A stretch of DNA of 64,000 nucleotides from Streptomyces sp. Tue 6430 (GCA_021568835.1 JAKGSH010000010.1:186001-250000), one strand, 5' to 3'. Shown: positions 37,630 through 47,544, counted from the stretch's first letter. Program-made: numbers and translations. The notes: generated by a model not told the origin, from the sequence alone.

Positions 37630-38871
37630 ATGAACGACTCGGTGATCGACTACGCGGCGGTGTTCCAGTCCCTGCCCGGCATGGTGGCGCTGCTGACCCC
37701 GGCCCTGGTGTACGCCGACGCCAACGAGGAGTTCCTGCGCATGTCCGGCCGCCGGCGCGAGCAGGTGGTCGGCCGTCACCTCTTCGAGGTCTTCCCCGAC
37801 AACCCGCACGACCCCGCCGCCAGCGGCATGCGCAACCTGGAAGCCTCGCTGCGCCGGGTGCTGGCGACCGGCGAACGCGACGCGATGGCCCTGCAGCGCT
37901 ACGACGTGGAGTCGCCGGACCGGCCCGGCGAGTGGGAGGAGCGGTACTGGAGCCCCGTCAACGCGCCCGTGCGCGACGGGGACGGTTCGGTGGTGCTGTT
38001 GGTGCACCGCGTCGAGGAGGTCACCGAGCTGATCCGGGCCCGGGGCGGCAGCTCGGGGAGCCCTGCCGGGAGCCGGGACCGGGTGCTGGAGGCCGAGCTG
38101 TACACCCGTGCGCGCGAACTCCAGAAGCTGAACGAGAACCTGCGGCTGGCGCACAACCGCGAGCGCGAGGTGGCCCTGGCTCTCCAGAAGGCGATGCTGC
38201 CCGCCCGCCGGCAGGTCGGTCGCCACCAGGCGGCGGTCCGCTACCGTCCCGCGGTCGGCGCGCTCAACGTCTGCGGTGACTGGTACGACCTCGTCGACCT
38301 GGTGGGCGGCAACCGGATCGGGGTGTCGGTGGGCGACGTCGTCGGGCACGGGCTGGCGGCCGCGGGCGTGATGGGACAGCTGCGCAGCGCGCTCAGTGCC
38401 GCCTCCCGGGTCGCGGCGGGTCCCGCCCAGGCGCTGGACGTGCTCGGCCGCTACGCCCACGTCGTGGACGGCGCCGAGTCGGCGACGGCGGTCACGACGT
38501 TCATCGACTGCGACGATCACACCGTCACCTACAGCAGCGCGGGCCATCCCCCGCCGGTGCTGGTGCACCCCGACGGCCACGTGGAGTTCCTCGACCGGGC
38601 CACCGATCCCCCGCTCGACGCCCGCCCCGATCCCCGGCCCCGGCCGCAGGCGTCCACCGCCTACGCGCCGGGCGCGCTGCTCGCGCTGTACACCGACGGC
38701 CTGGTGGAACGGCGGCGCGAGGACATCGACACCGGCCTCGCCCGGCTCGCCCGCTCCCTGACCCGCCACCGGCACGCCGACCCGGAGGAGATAGCCGACG
38801 CCGTCCTGCTGGAGCTGCTGCCCCACGGGGGCGCCACCGACGACACTGCTCTCGTCGTCGTCCGGCTGTGA
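37630..38871 (+). CDS. PAS-SpoIIE family protein phosphatase
   Basis: An intact 413-residue protein: one PAS domain (about 8-135, with LVYADANEEFLRMSGRRREQ), a coiled linker (ELYTRARELQKLNENLRLAH) and a PP2C/SpoIIE domain (VCGDWYDLVDLVGGNRIGVS, GDVVGHGLAAAGVMG, SSAGHPPPVL, LYTDGLVERR, DDTALVVVRL) holding the metal-binding Asp residues. It lacks the kinase domain of its upstream neighbour. ATG 37630 is better spaced from the upstream G run than GTG 37624. It presumably dephosphorylates an anti-sigma antagonist; the partner is not nearby. Confidence 0.92.
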   Translation: MNDSVIDYAAVFQSLPGMVALLTPALVYADANEEFLRMSGRRREQVVGRHLFEVFPDNPHDPAASGMRNLEASLRRVLATGERDAMALQRYDVESPDRPGEWEERYWSPVNAPVRDGDGSVVLLVHRVEEVTELIRARGGSSGSPAGSRDRVLEAELYTRARELQKLNENLRLAHNREREVALALQKAMLPARRQVGRHQAAVRYRPAVGALNVCGDWYDLVDLVGGNRIGVSVGDVVGHGLAAAGVMGQLRSALSAASRVAAGPAQALDVLGRYAHVVDGAESATAVTTFIDCDDHTVTYSSAGHPPPVLVHPDGHVEFLDRATDPPLDARPDPRPRPQASTAYAPGALLALYTDGLVERRREDIDTGLARLARSLTRHRHADPEEIADAVLLELLPHGGATDDTALVVVRL

Positions 38872-38919
38872 CCGCCGACGACGGCGCGCCGCAGGGTTCG
38901 TGAGGTCGATGCGCGCGGG

Positions 38920-38948
38920 TTCCTGCCGTGCGCCGCCCCGCCTAGAAT
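38920..38948 (+). promoter_or_regulatory. candidate promoter of the acyltransferase gene
   Basis: TTCCTG (38920-38925) and TAGAAT (38943-38948) with a 17-base spacer precede the acyltransferase gene, leaving a leader of about 70 bases. Confidence 0.5.
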
Positions 38949-39022
38949 TGCCCCCGCACCATGCCGGTTGACCTGCTGGGACACGGCGGTTGAGCCGATC
39001 CGCCGGATTGAGGAGCCACCCG

Positions 39023-39748
39023 TTGTTCTACTACCTCCTGAAGTACGTGGTGCTGGGACCGCTCCTGCGCCTGCTGTTCCGGCCCCGCATCGAGGGGCTC
39101 GGGCACGTGCCGGCGTCGGGGGCGGCGATCGTCGCGGGCAACCACCTGTCGTTCTCGGACCACTTCCTGATGCCGGCCATCCTCAAGCGGCGCATCACGT
39201 TCCTCGCGAAGGCCGAGTACTTCACGGGCTCCGGCGTGAAGGGCCGGCTGACCGCGGCCTTCTTCCGCAGCGCGGGGCAGATCCCGGTCGACCGCTCCGG
39301 CAAGGACGCGGGCCAGGCCGCCATCCGTGAAGGGCTCGGCGTGCTGGGCAAGGACGAGTTGCTCGGCATCTACCCGGAGGGCACCCGCTCGCACGACGGC
39401 CGCCTCTACAAGGGCAAGGTCGGGGTCGCGGTGATGGCCCTGAAGGCCGGGGCGCCCGTCGTGCCCTGCGCGATGATCGGCACGTTCGAGGCACAACCGC
39501 CCGGCAGGAAGATCCCGCGCATCCGGCCCGTGACGATCCGCTTCGGCGAGCCCCTCGACTTCTCCCGCTACGCCGGCATGGAGGGCGAGAAGGCGGTCCT
39601 GCGCGCGATCACGGACGAGATCATGTACGCGATCCTGACGCTGTCGGGGCAGGAGTACGTCGACCGGTACGCGGCCGAGGTCAAGGCGGAGGAAGCGGCG
39701 GCCGCCCGGGAGAGGGCCCGCAGGTTCCCTCGTTTTCCCACGCGTTGA
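39023..39748 (+). CDS. 1-acyl-sn-glycerol-3-phosphate acyltransferase
   Basis: A 241-residue PlsC-family enzyme making phosphatidate from lysophosphatidate, or a relative acylating another lipid. The HX4D motif is NHLSFSDHF, followed by FFRSAGQIPVDRSG and YPEGTRSHDG, and VPCAMIGT near the acyl pocket. The N-terminus (FYYLLKYVVLGPLLRLLF) is hydrophobic and would dock to the membrane. TTG 39023 is chosen because GAGGAG lies seven bases upstream; the longer TTG start at 38990 has no ribosome site. Convergent with the peptidase gene and separated by a strong terminator. Confidence 0.9.
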   Translation: MFYYLLKYVVLGPLLRLLFRPRIEGLGHVPASGAAIVAGNHLSFSDHFLMPAILKRRITFLAKAEYFTGSGVKGRLTAAFFRSAGQIPVDRSGKDAGQAAIREGLGVLGKDELLGIYPEGTRSHDGRLYKGKVGVAVMALKAGAPVVPCAMIGTFEAQPPGRKIPRIRPVTIRFGEPLDFSRYAGMEGEKAVLRAITDEIMYAILTLSGQEYVDRYAAEVKAEEAAAARERARRFPRFPTR

Positions 39749-39805
39749 CACCGGCGGGACGGACCGGGCGCCCGGGGACACGGCGCCGCGGGCGGGGACG
39801 GTACG

Positions 39806-39843
39806 GGTGAGGGGCGGCCGGGATGATCCGGCCGCCCCTCACC
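39806..39843. terminator. bidirectional terminator
   Basis: A perfect 16-base stem (GGTGAGGGGCGGCCGG, loop GATGAT, CCGGCCGCCCCTCACC) sits between the convergent acyltransferase and peptidase genes and can serve both. Confidence 0.88.
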
Positions 39844-39879
39844 GTCGTGCCGGCGGCTGCGAGGGAGCCGCCGCGGAGC

Positions 39880-41474
39880 CTACGGCTTGGGCGTGGCGTG
39901 CGGGGCGCAGGTCACGTCCGCGGTGTCCAGCTCACCCGTCAGGAGGTAGGTGTCCACCCGGGTGTTGACGCAGGAGTTGGCCAGGCTGGTGACGCCGTGG
40001 GAGCCCGCGTCCTTCTCGGTGATCAGGCGGGAGCCCTTGAAGCGCTGGTGCAGTTCGACGGCACCCTCGTAGGGGGTGGCCGCGTCCCGCTCGGACTGCA
40101 CGATGAGCACCGGCGGAAGGCCCTTGTGGGTCTTGACGTTCACCGGGGTCTGCTGCTTGACCGGCCAGGTGGCGCACGGCAGGTTCATCCAGGCGTTGGC
40201 CCAGGTCATGAACGGGTGGTCCTTGTGCAGACGCGTGTTGTCGCGGTCCCACTTGGTCCAGTTGGTGGGCCACTTGGCGTCGGCGCACTCGACGGCCGTG
40301 TAGACGGCGTTGCCGTTCTCGGAGGAGGCGTTGCCGGCCGTGTCCGACAGGTCGGGGGCGGCGGCGTCGACGAGCGCCTGGGTGTCACCGGCGACGTACT
40401 TGCTGAAGACGGTGGCGACCGGGACCCAGGAGGAGTCGTAGTAGGGGCGCTCTGGAAGAAGGAGATCAGCTCGGCGGGGCCGACGACGCCGCCGAGGGGG
40501 CTCTTCTTCGCCGTGGCGCGCAGGTCGAGCCACTTGGCCTGGACGGCGGCGCGGGTGGTGCCGAGGTGGAAGGTCGCGTCGTTGGCGGCGACCCAGTCCT
40601 GCCAGTCCTTCCAGCGGCCCTCGAAGGCGACGTCCTGGTCGAGGTTGGCCTGGTACCAGATCTTCTCCGCGAGGGGTTCACCACGCTGTCGACGACCATG
40701 CGGCGCACGTGCCCCGGGAACAGGGTGCCGTAGACGGCGCCGAGGTAGGTGCCGTAGGAGACGCCGAGGAAGTTCAGCTTCTTCTCGCCGAGGGCGGCGC
40801 GGATGACGTCGAGGTCGCGCACGGTGTTCGGCGTGGTCATGTACGGCAGCATGTCGCCGCTGCGCTCGTGGCAGCCCTCGGCGTACTCGCGGCCAGCTTG
40901 CGCTGGGCGCGCTTGTCGGCCTCGGTGTCCGGCACGGGGTCGGCCTTGGGCGCCTTGACGAACTCCTGCGGGTCGACGCAGGAGATGGGCGCGGAGTGGC
41001 CGACGCCGCGCGGGTCGAAGCCCACGAAGTCGTAGGCCTTGGCGACCTTGGCCCAGACCGGGGCCTTGGTGGTGACCCGGCGCGGGAAGCGCAGGCCGGA
41101 GCCGCCGGGGCCGCCGGGGTTGTAGACGAGGGCGCCCTGGCGCTCCTCCTTCGTCCCGGTGTTGCCGATGCGGTCGACGGCGATCTTGATCTGCTTGCCG
41201 TCGGGCCGGGCGTAGTCGAGCGGCACGGTCACGTAACCGCACTGGATGGGCTTCTCCAGCCCCCAGTCGGCGGGACAGTCCTGCCAGTCGATGCCGGCCT
41301 TCGCGGCCCGCTCCGCGGCGATCGCCGCGCCGCGCATCTCGCGGTTCTGCCCGACCGGTCGCCGGTCGCGCTCGCGGTCGGTGCCATGACCGCGCCGGCC
41401 ACCAGCGTCACGGCGACGAGTGCGCCGGCCGAGCCGAGCGCCGCCGTCCGTCCGGTAGGTCGTATGTCCCTCAA
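39880..41474 (-). CDS. tap: secreted tripeptidyl aminopeptidase (alpha/beta hydrolase, TAP-like), frameshifted
   Basis: The repaired protein is 532 residues. A signal peptide (hydrophobic residues 14-35, then TASA) is followed by the alpha/beta-hydrolase body with YNPGGPGGSG (oxyanion region), FLGVSYGTYLGA (nucleophile Ser) and, in the C-terminal TAP-like domain, QSERDAATPYEGA (Asp) and DAGSHGV (His). It removes tripeptides from proteins outside the cell. Four bases are lost, near 41347, 40893, 40677 and 40447. Start TTG 41474 is supported by GGAGGG at good spacing. Tap is the well-known secreted peptidase of S. lividans; orthology is by resemblance and position. Confidence 0.9.
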
Positions 41475-41624
41475 GTGGACCCTCCGCGTATGTCAGTTCG
41501 TCCGTTCAGAACGTCAGTACGGGATCCTTGCCGCTGTGAGGTCCCTGAGAACAGGTGTCGTTGACCTTCTTTGCCAATCCGATAACCGGAGAGACACGTC
41601 CCGCTCACCGGATGAACGCCTTCG

Positions 41625-42376
41625 TCAGGTCAGGGACTCGAGGGCCGCGTCCAGGACGCGCCGCAGCCGCAGGCCGTCCGGCGCGACCGCGGTCACCAGA
41701 GCGGCGGGGCCGGCCAGCGGCACGAGCGTGGCGCTGTCGCCCAGCATCCGGGCGGCGACCGGACCGGCGTCGAACTCCGGCCTCACGACCACCAGTTGTC
41801 CGACGGCACGATGGCCCGCGAGGACGGCGGGCCCGTCCCAGCCGGCGGGGCGCCCGGCCCGCAGGCCAGTTCCTGGTCGAGGACGGCCCGCCCGCCGATC
41901 CGGACGACGAGCCGGCCGGTGAGCCGGCCGGGCTCCTCGCCGGCCCGGCCGAGCACCTGCTCCTCGCGCAGGACGAGCCGGGCGCCCGGGGCGAGGTCGG
42001 CGTGGGTGGCGACGTACAGGTCGCTGCCCCGCGCGGAGATCAACGGCTCCGGGAGCCAGTGCAGTTCGCCGCCTTCGGCGATGTCCAGCCGTACCGTGTA
42101 ACGGGCCTCGTCCTCGACCTGGCCGGGCAGGGCGATGGTGGCGGCGGCCGAGCCGACGCGCAGCCGGGCGCCGTCGGCGACGTCCGCCGTGACGGTGAAG
42201 CGGTCGCCGCCGAGCGGCCCGCTCATCGCGCCGACCAGCATCACGCGGGCCTCACCGACGTCGCCGCGGGTCCGCCGCAGCGCGAGCGGTCCGTCGCTCT
42301 CCAGCACGGGCAGGGCGGTGCCGCCGCGCCCGTCCGCGCGGGCCCGGATCCGCGCGGTGGCGTGCACACCGCTCAT
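41625..42376 (-). CDS. ureD: urease accessory protein UreD, frameshifted
   Basis: The repaired protein is 250 residues, the usual UreD size. It is a scaffold that, with UreF and UreG, helps load nickel into urease. Visible family blocks: GPLGGDRFTVTADVADGARL, ELHWLPEPLISARGSDL (read in parts) and GRLVVRIGG. One base is lost at 41865-41867, after which LRAGRPAGWDGPAV restores the family C-terminus. ATG 42376 lies one base from the end of ureG. Last gene of the ureABCFGD operon. Confidence 0.9.
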
Positions 42377-42377
42377 G

Positions 42378-43054
<677 letters not shown>

Positions 43055-43161
43055 GTACCGCTCCTTTTCGACTGACTGGGCCGCACAGCCCGTCCGGCGC
43101 TCGAGGACGAGGCCGTTCAGACCGACGGGAGTCCGGCGCGACGGGGGTCCGGGCGAAACCC

Positions 43162-43210
43162 GGGAAGGGAAGGGAAGGGAAGGGAAGGCGGGGGCGGGGG
43201 CGGGGGCGGG
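43162..43210 (+). repeat. G-tract repeat between ureF and ureG
   Basis: Five GGGAA units (43162-43187) are followed by GGGGGC repeats to 43210 on the plus strand, which is the template strand for the urease operon; the message is C-rich here. The run of G tracts could form a quadruplex. Confidence 0.8.
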
Positions 43211-43215
43211 AACCC

Positions 43216-43887
43216 TCACGAGGCGAACAACCGCGCACCCCACCCCGCGTGCGCCTCCGCCCGATCTCCAGCAGCGGCGCGGACGCCGCGGGCAGCACCC
43301 CCACCCCTCGCCCGGCACCGCCGCCCCGCCGTCACCGCCCGGTCGACGACCCGGTCCACCTCCGGAGCCAGCCGCGCCAGCACCGCCGTCGCCTCGAACG
43401 GATCGAGGCTCAGCAACCGCACGACCGCCGAAGCGGGCCCGCTCACGCTCTCGTACGCCGCGCAGTACGCCGCGTCCCGGGGTTCGAGCCCGGCCGCACG
43501 GGCCGTCAGCCCGAGCACCACCGGCTGATGCGCCCCCTTGGGGAACTTCCCCGCCAGGGCGTCCAGTCCGGCGTCCGGCCAGGTGGCCCGCGCCGCCCGG
43601 AGGAGTTGCCGGCCGAGCCGGCGGGCGGCCGCCCGCAGCGCGGGCGACGGTGTGCGCGCGTCGGCGGCGGCGTCCAGTTCGCCTGGGTCCGCCCCGGCCG
43701 CCGCGGCCGCGGCCAGCGCCGCCGCCACCAGTCCGGCCGTGTGCAGCCGGCCCCGGCAGAAGCCCTCCAGGTCCGCCGCGCCGGTGATCCGGCCCGCCTT
43801 GACGGCCTCCTCGGCTCCGCCGGAGTGGGCGTGCCCGCCGGCGGGGAAGCGTCCGTCGGCGAGGACGAGGAGCGCCGCCCTGCTCAT
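43216..43887 (-). CDS. ureF: urease accessory protein UreF, with compensating frameshifts
   Basis: A 223-residue all-helical accessory protein that modulates UreG during nickel loading. Typical features are [19 protein letters not shown] at the N-terminus and [26 protein letters not shown], read in parts, ending [14 protein letters not shown]. The segment at about 43250-43310 is read in the wrong frame between two compensating indels: the alternative frame gives [13 protein letters not shown], which joins properly to AEAHAGWG. The open frame therefore looks intact but about 17-20 residues are wrong. Start ATG 43887. Confidence 0.88.
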   Translation of the reverse strand: MSRAALLVLADGRFPAGGHAHSGGAEEAVKAGRITGAADLEGFCRGRLHTAGLVAAALAAAAAAGADPGELDAAADARTPSPALRAAARRLGRQLLRAARATWPDAGLDALAGKFPKGAHQPVVLGLTARAAGLEPRDAAYCAAYESVSGPASAVVRLLSLDPFEATAVLARLAPEVDRVVDRAVTAGRRCRARGGGAARGVRAAAGDRAEAHAGWGARLFAS

Positions 43888-43897
43888 CGCGGGCCCA

Positions 43898-45617
43898 TCA
43901 GAAGAGGAAGTAGCGCTGGGAAAGGGGGAGTTCGGCTGCCGGTTCCGCCTCGACCAGCTCGCCGTCGATGCGTACGGCGAAGCTGTCGGGGTCGACCTCG
44001 ACCCGCGGCCGGGCGTCGTTCTCCCGCATGTCGGCCTTGGTCACGCCCCGCGTGGAGTCGATCGCGACGAACCTCTTGCCGAGGTGCAGGCGTTCCGGAA
44101 GCCCGTCCTCGATCGCCAGTGGGGCGACGAAGTTGAACGAGTTGGACGCCGGTGCCCGGCCGGTCGCCCCGTACATGGGGCGCGGCAGGATCGGCTGCGG
44201 AGTGGGGATGGACGCGTTGGCGTCGCCCATCTGCGCGTACGCGATCTGCCCGCCCTTGATGACGAGGTGCGGCTTGACGCCGAAGAACGCCGGTTCCCAC
44301 AGGACCAGGTCGGCCAGTTTGCCGGTCTCGACGGAGCCGATCTCCCGCGCCAGGCCCTGCGCGAGTGCGGGATTGATCGTGTACTTGGCGACGTAGCGGC
44401 GTACCGGTGGTTGTCGGCTCCGCCGTCGCCGGGCAGCGCGCCCCGGCGTCGCTTCATCACGTGCGCCGTCTGCCAGGTCCGCAGGACGACCTCGCCGACC
44501 CGGCCCATCGCCTGGGCGTCGGAGGAGATGATCGAGATGGCGCCGAGGTCGTGGAGGACGTCCTCCGCGCCGATGGTGGAGGGCCTGATCCGGGACTCGG
44601 CGAAGGCGAGGTCCTCGGGCACCGCGGGGTTCAGGTGGTGGCAGACCATCAGCATGTCGAGGTGTTCCTCGGCGGTGTTGACGGTGTACGGCCGGGTCGG
44701 GTTCGTCGAACTCGGCAGCACGTGCGGCTCGGAGACGACGGTCATGATGTCGGGCGCGTGCCCGCCGCCGGCGCCCTCGGTGTGGTACGCGTGGATGCCG
44801 CGGCCGGCGATCGCCGCGAGCGTGTCGCCCACGAAGCCGGCCTCGTTCAGCGTGTCCGTGTGGATGGCGACCTGGATGCCGGTGCGGTCGGCGACCGTGA
44901 GGGAGGCGTCGATGACGGCCGGGGTGGAACCCCAGTCCTCGTGGAGTTTCAGGCCCAGCGCGCCGCCCCGGATCTGGGAGAGCATCGCCTCGTGGGAGAC
45001 GGTGTTGCCCTTGCCGAGGAAGCCGACGTTGAGCGGGTACTGCTCCATCGCCTCCAGCATGCGGGCCAGGTGCCAGGGTCCGGGCGTCACGGTGGTCGCC
45101 TTCGAGCCCTCGGCGGGCCCGGTGCCGCCCCCGACCAGGGTGGTCACGCCCGCGGACAGCGCCTCGTCGGCGATCTGGGGGCAGATGAAGTGGACGTGCG
45201 CGTCGATCGCGCCGGCCGTGAGGATCCGTCCGTTGCCGGCGATGATCTCGGTCTCGGGCCCGATCACGAGATCGGGGTGGACGCCGTCCATGGTGTCGGG
45301 GTTGCCGGCCTTGCCGATGCCGGTGATGCGCCCGTCGCGGATGCCGATGTCGGCCTTGACGATCCCCCAGTGGTCGACGACGACGGCCCGGTGACGACGG
45401 TGTCCGGCGTGCCGTCCGCGCGGGTGGCGCGCGCCTGGCCCATGGACTCCCGGATGACCTTGCCGCCGCCGAACACGGCCTCGTCGCCGGCGAGGCCCGG
45501 CCCGCCGCAGCGGTCCTCCTCGATCTCGATCAGCAGGTCGGTGTCGGCGAGCCGGATGCGGTCCCCGGTGGTCGGCCCGAACAGGTCGGCGTACGCGGCG
45601 CGCGAGATCTCAGGCAT
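43898..45617 (-). CDS. ureC: urease alpha subunit UreC, frameshifted
   Basis: After repair exactly 573 residues, the usual size. The nickel amidohydrolase subunit splits urea to ammonia and carbamate. Visible: [12 protein letters not shown] (nickel His pair), [12 protein letters not shown] with the carbamylated Lys, [20 protein letters not shown] and VCHHLNP on the active-site flap. One base is lost near 45390 and one near 44405. ATG 45617 follows GGAGG and lies eight bases inside the end of ureB. Both breaks are in G/C runs, so activity is expected in the organism. Confidence 0.95.
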
Positions 45618-45920
45618 CGAGGGCACCTCCGGTCTCCCCGCGCAGACCGGGCACGACCCTGGCGCCGGCGAGCGGTACGAGTTCGACGTCGACGGGGATC
45701 CCGGGCTCGAAGCGGACGGCGGTGCCGGCGGCGACGTTCAGCCGTTTGCCGCGCGCGGCGGCACGGTCGAACTCCAGTCCGGGGTTGGCCTCGGCGAAGT
45801 GGTAGTGGGAGCCGACCTGGACGGGCCGGTCGGCGGCGTTGAGGACGGTGAGCCGGGTGGTCTCGCGGCCCGCGTTGTAGACGATCGGACCGGACGCGAA
45901 CAGGATCTCGCCGGAATCAT
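45610..45920 (-). CDS. ureB: urease beta subunit UreB, frameshifted
   Basis: The repaired protein is 103 residues, as is normal. The start [20 protein letters not shown] is restored by adding one G at 45911-45914; without it only a meaningless 60-residue frame is seen. [16 protein letters not shown] and [11 protein letters not shown] are standard UreB sequence. It packs against UreC in the urease trimer. It starts 10 bases after ureA and its stop lies inside the start of ureC. Confidence 0.9.
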
Positions 45921-45930
45921 CGCGGCCCCC

Positions 45931-46232
45931 TCAGACGATCGGGTCGTGGACGGTGACGAGCTTGGTGCCGTCCGGGAAGGTCGCCTCGACCTGCACGTCG
46001 TGGATCATCTCGGGGATGCCCTCCATGACGTCGTCACGGGTGAGCAGCGTGCGGCCGGAGGCCATCAGCTCGGCGACGGTGCGGCCGTCCCGCGCCCCCT
46101 CGAGGAGGTGCGCGGTGATCAGGGCGACGGCCTCGGGGTGGTTGAGCCGGAGCCCCCGGCCCGGCGCCTCTCGGCGACGTCGGCGGCCACATGGATGAGC
46201 AGCCTCTCCTGCTCGTGCGGGGTCAGTTGCAC
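45931..46232 (-). CDS. ureA: urease gamma subunit UreA, frameshifted
   Basis: After repair exactly 100 residues, the standard length. [20 protein letters not shown] (from GTG 46232) leads, then [40 protein letters not shown] and a final HDPIV. One C is lost at 46158-46160 (restoring [10 protein letters not shown]). GGAGGTGAGG lies upstream. First gene of ureABCFGD, with a possible GlnR site and a -10-like element about 85-130 bases upstream. Confidence 0.92.
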
Positions 46233-46315
46233 GTCCCACCTCACCTCCTCGCTCCGGACCGTGCGGGGCCCGGTTGCCGCGGCCATCGGGCAAAGCGCCT
46301 GGTGGCGTGGAGGGC

Positions 46316-46359
46316 AGGCTAGTTGGACCGCGTTTCGCGGACGTTAACCATGCGGTGAC
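46316..46359 (-). promoter_or_regulatory. urease promoter with candidate GlnR site
   Basis: On the minus strand a -10-like TAGCCT (46321-46316) lies about 84 bases before ureA. Upstream, TTAAC-GTCCGC-GAAAC (46347-46332) fits the actinobacterial GlnR half-site pattern (AC-N9-AC), and GTCAC (46359-46355) may be a further half-site one base out of phase. GlnR control of urease is known in Streptomyces; this site is inferred. Confidence 0.5.
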
Positions 46360-46360
46360 C

Positions 46361-46500
46361 CGCGTGTCCGGCGGCGCTCGGGCGCGGGGCCGGTCCGCGC
46401 GTCCGGTGTGCGCTCCGGTCCGCGTGTCCGGTCCGCAGGGCCACTCCGCAGGACTGGTCCGCCTGTCCCGTCCGCGGGGCCCGTCCGCGGAGCCGGTCCG
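46361..46500 (+). repeat. degenerate GTCCG-rich repeats
   Basis: GGTCCGCGYGTCCGGT occurs at 46392-46407 and 46417-46432, with several looser copies of GTCCGCGGG/GTCCGC around them. The stretch lies between the antitoxin stop and the urease promoter and holds no gene; in particular no toxin ORF follows the antitoxin. Confidence 0.6.
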
Positions 46501-46505
46501 TGCGT

Positions 46506-46792
46506 CTAGGAGGGATCGGGCCCGCGGTGTTCCGCCGCGATCCCGAACCGCTGCCGCTCGCGGGAAGCGGACGCCACGTCACGGACCGCCGAGACCGAGC
46601 TGACCACCCGCTCCCCGGCCGGGGCGTCGGGCACGTCCAGCGCGTCGAGCCGCTCCAGGTCGGAGGCGGAGACGAGGGCGACGAGGGCTTGCCGTGACGC
46701 GTCACGACGACGCGCTCACCGCCGTACACCACCCGGTTGATCAGGTCGGCGAGTTCAGCCCTGGCTTGCGTCACCGGAATCTCGTAGGCCAT
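46506..46792 (-). CDS. Phd/YefM family antitoxin, frameshifted, without partner
   Basis: The repaired protein is 95 residues. The N-terminal Phd/YefM DNA-binding fold is clear: [20 protein letters not shown] and [12 protein letters not shown], followed by a hydrophobic [16 protein letters not shown] and a charged C-terminus that would wrap the toxin. One C is lost near 46689. Start ATG 46792 is six bases after TAGAAT and seems leaderless. No RelE/YoeB or Doc toxin gene follows within 270 bases, so it is either an orphan, a regulator only, or the toxin was lost. A TGTACA palindrome precedes it, as in yefM operators. Confidence 0.85.
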
Positions 46793-46798
46793 GGACCC

Positions 46799-46825
46799 AT
46801 TCTAACGTGACGTACGTCCTGTACA
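46799..46825 (-). promoter_or_regulatory. antitoxin promoter and TGTACA-type operator
   Basis: TAGAAT (46804-46799, minus) is the -10. Directly upstream lie two palindromes, GACGTACGTC (46809-46818) and TGTACA (46820-46825). TGTACA is the known core of the yefM-yoeB operator, so autorepression is likely. Confidence 0.6.
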
Positions 46826-46855
46826 TTTTTTACGGATGCCGAAGGAGGGGTTCCC

Positions 46856-47208
46856 ATGGCCCGACCGCCCGCCCGTCACACGCCGGACGCGGGGTGAGCC
46901 GCCGATGCTCCCCGAACTGCCGCCGCTGCCGGCACTGACCCGCGCCGAGGCCGAGCTGATCGACCGTTACCTGGAGGTGGTCGACATGGTCGGCCGCGTC
47001 AATCCCGCCCGACGCGGCGACACGTACGGCGGTCTGCGGGCCGCCCAGGCGCTGGTGAGCCGGGCGACCGCGCTGCGGACGCGCTGACGCTGATGCACCA
47101 GCGGGGCGAGAGCGAGCTGCACGCGCCGACGCTCGCGCGGGCGCTGCGCCTCCTCGACGGGAGCGCCGCACGGCGCGCGTCACGGTGCCGCCGCTCTCCG
47201 ACAGTTGA
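46856..47208 (+). CDS. conserved protein of unknown function, frameshifted
   Basis: No recognised domain. With three indels repaired (an extra G at 46891-46894, a lost base near 47084 and one near 47167) a coherent 117-residue protein appears. It starts MARPPARHTPDAGEPP, has a helical middle (ALTRAEAELIDRYLEVVDMV, then NPARRGDTYGGLRAAQALVS), continues LTLMHQRGESELHAPTLARA and ends VTVPPLSDS. ATG 46856 has GAAGGAGGGG upstream. It is divergent from the antitoxin gene. Without repairs only short frames exist, so the product is less certain than its neighbours. I recall similar unnamed Streptomyces proteins. Confidence 0.55.
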
Positions 47209-47398
47209 CCCGCGTCCGTCCGGACCGGGCGACGGGCGCGGAGCGCGTGACGTCCGGTCCGGGACACAAACGGACCAAACGGCGTACCCCTGTTCGGCGT
47301 ACGCGTGGCTGTTTTTCCGGACCGCTGAAGTTGCGCGGAGAACGGCGAAAGTGGGCGGAATCCCGTGTTCCCGTGCTGGTCGGAGGCCTGGTGGCGCC

Positions 47399-47426
47399 TT
47401 GACATCTGATCCGACATCAGGATGTC
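47399..47426 (+). promoter_or_regulatory. TTGACA element overlapping a hairpin upstream of the c-di-AMP leader
   Basis: TTGACA at 47399-47404 is a perfect -35. Its last four bases start an inverted repeat, GACATC-TGAT, loop CCGAC, ATCA-G-GATGTC (47401-47426), a 10-base stem with one bulge. No good -10 is visible. It probably belongs to the promoter of the riboswitch-NlpC transcript and may be an operator. Confidence 0.4.
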
Positions 47427-47544
47427 CACCCGAACGGGTGAGTGGTGAGTAACCCCACAAATCCCCGGTTCCGTTGGGATTTTCGGACATCGGTGAGCCA
47501 AGATCCCTGACTGACGACAAGCCCCCGCCACAAGCGGCGGGGCG

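Noticed and set aside
46319..46505. Toxin gene downstream of the antitoxin
   Set aside because: The reading frame past the repaired antitoxin stop contains only GTCCG-type repeats and no RelE, YoeB or Doc motif in any frame.
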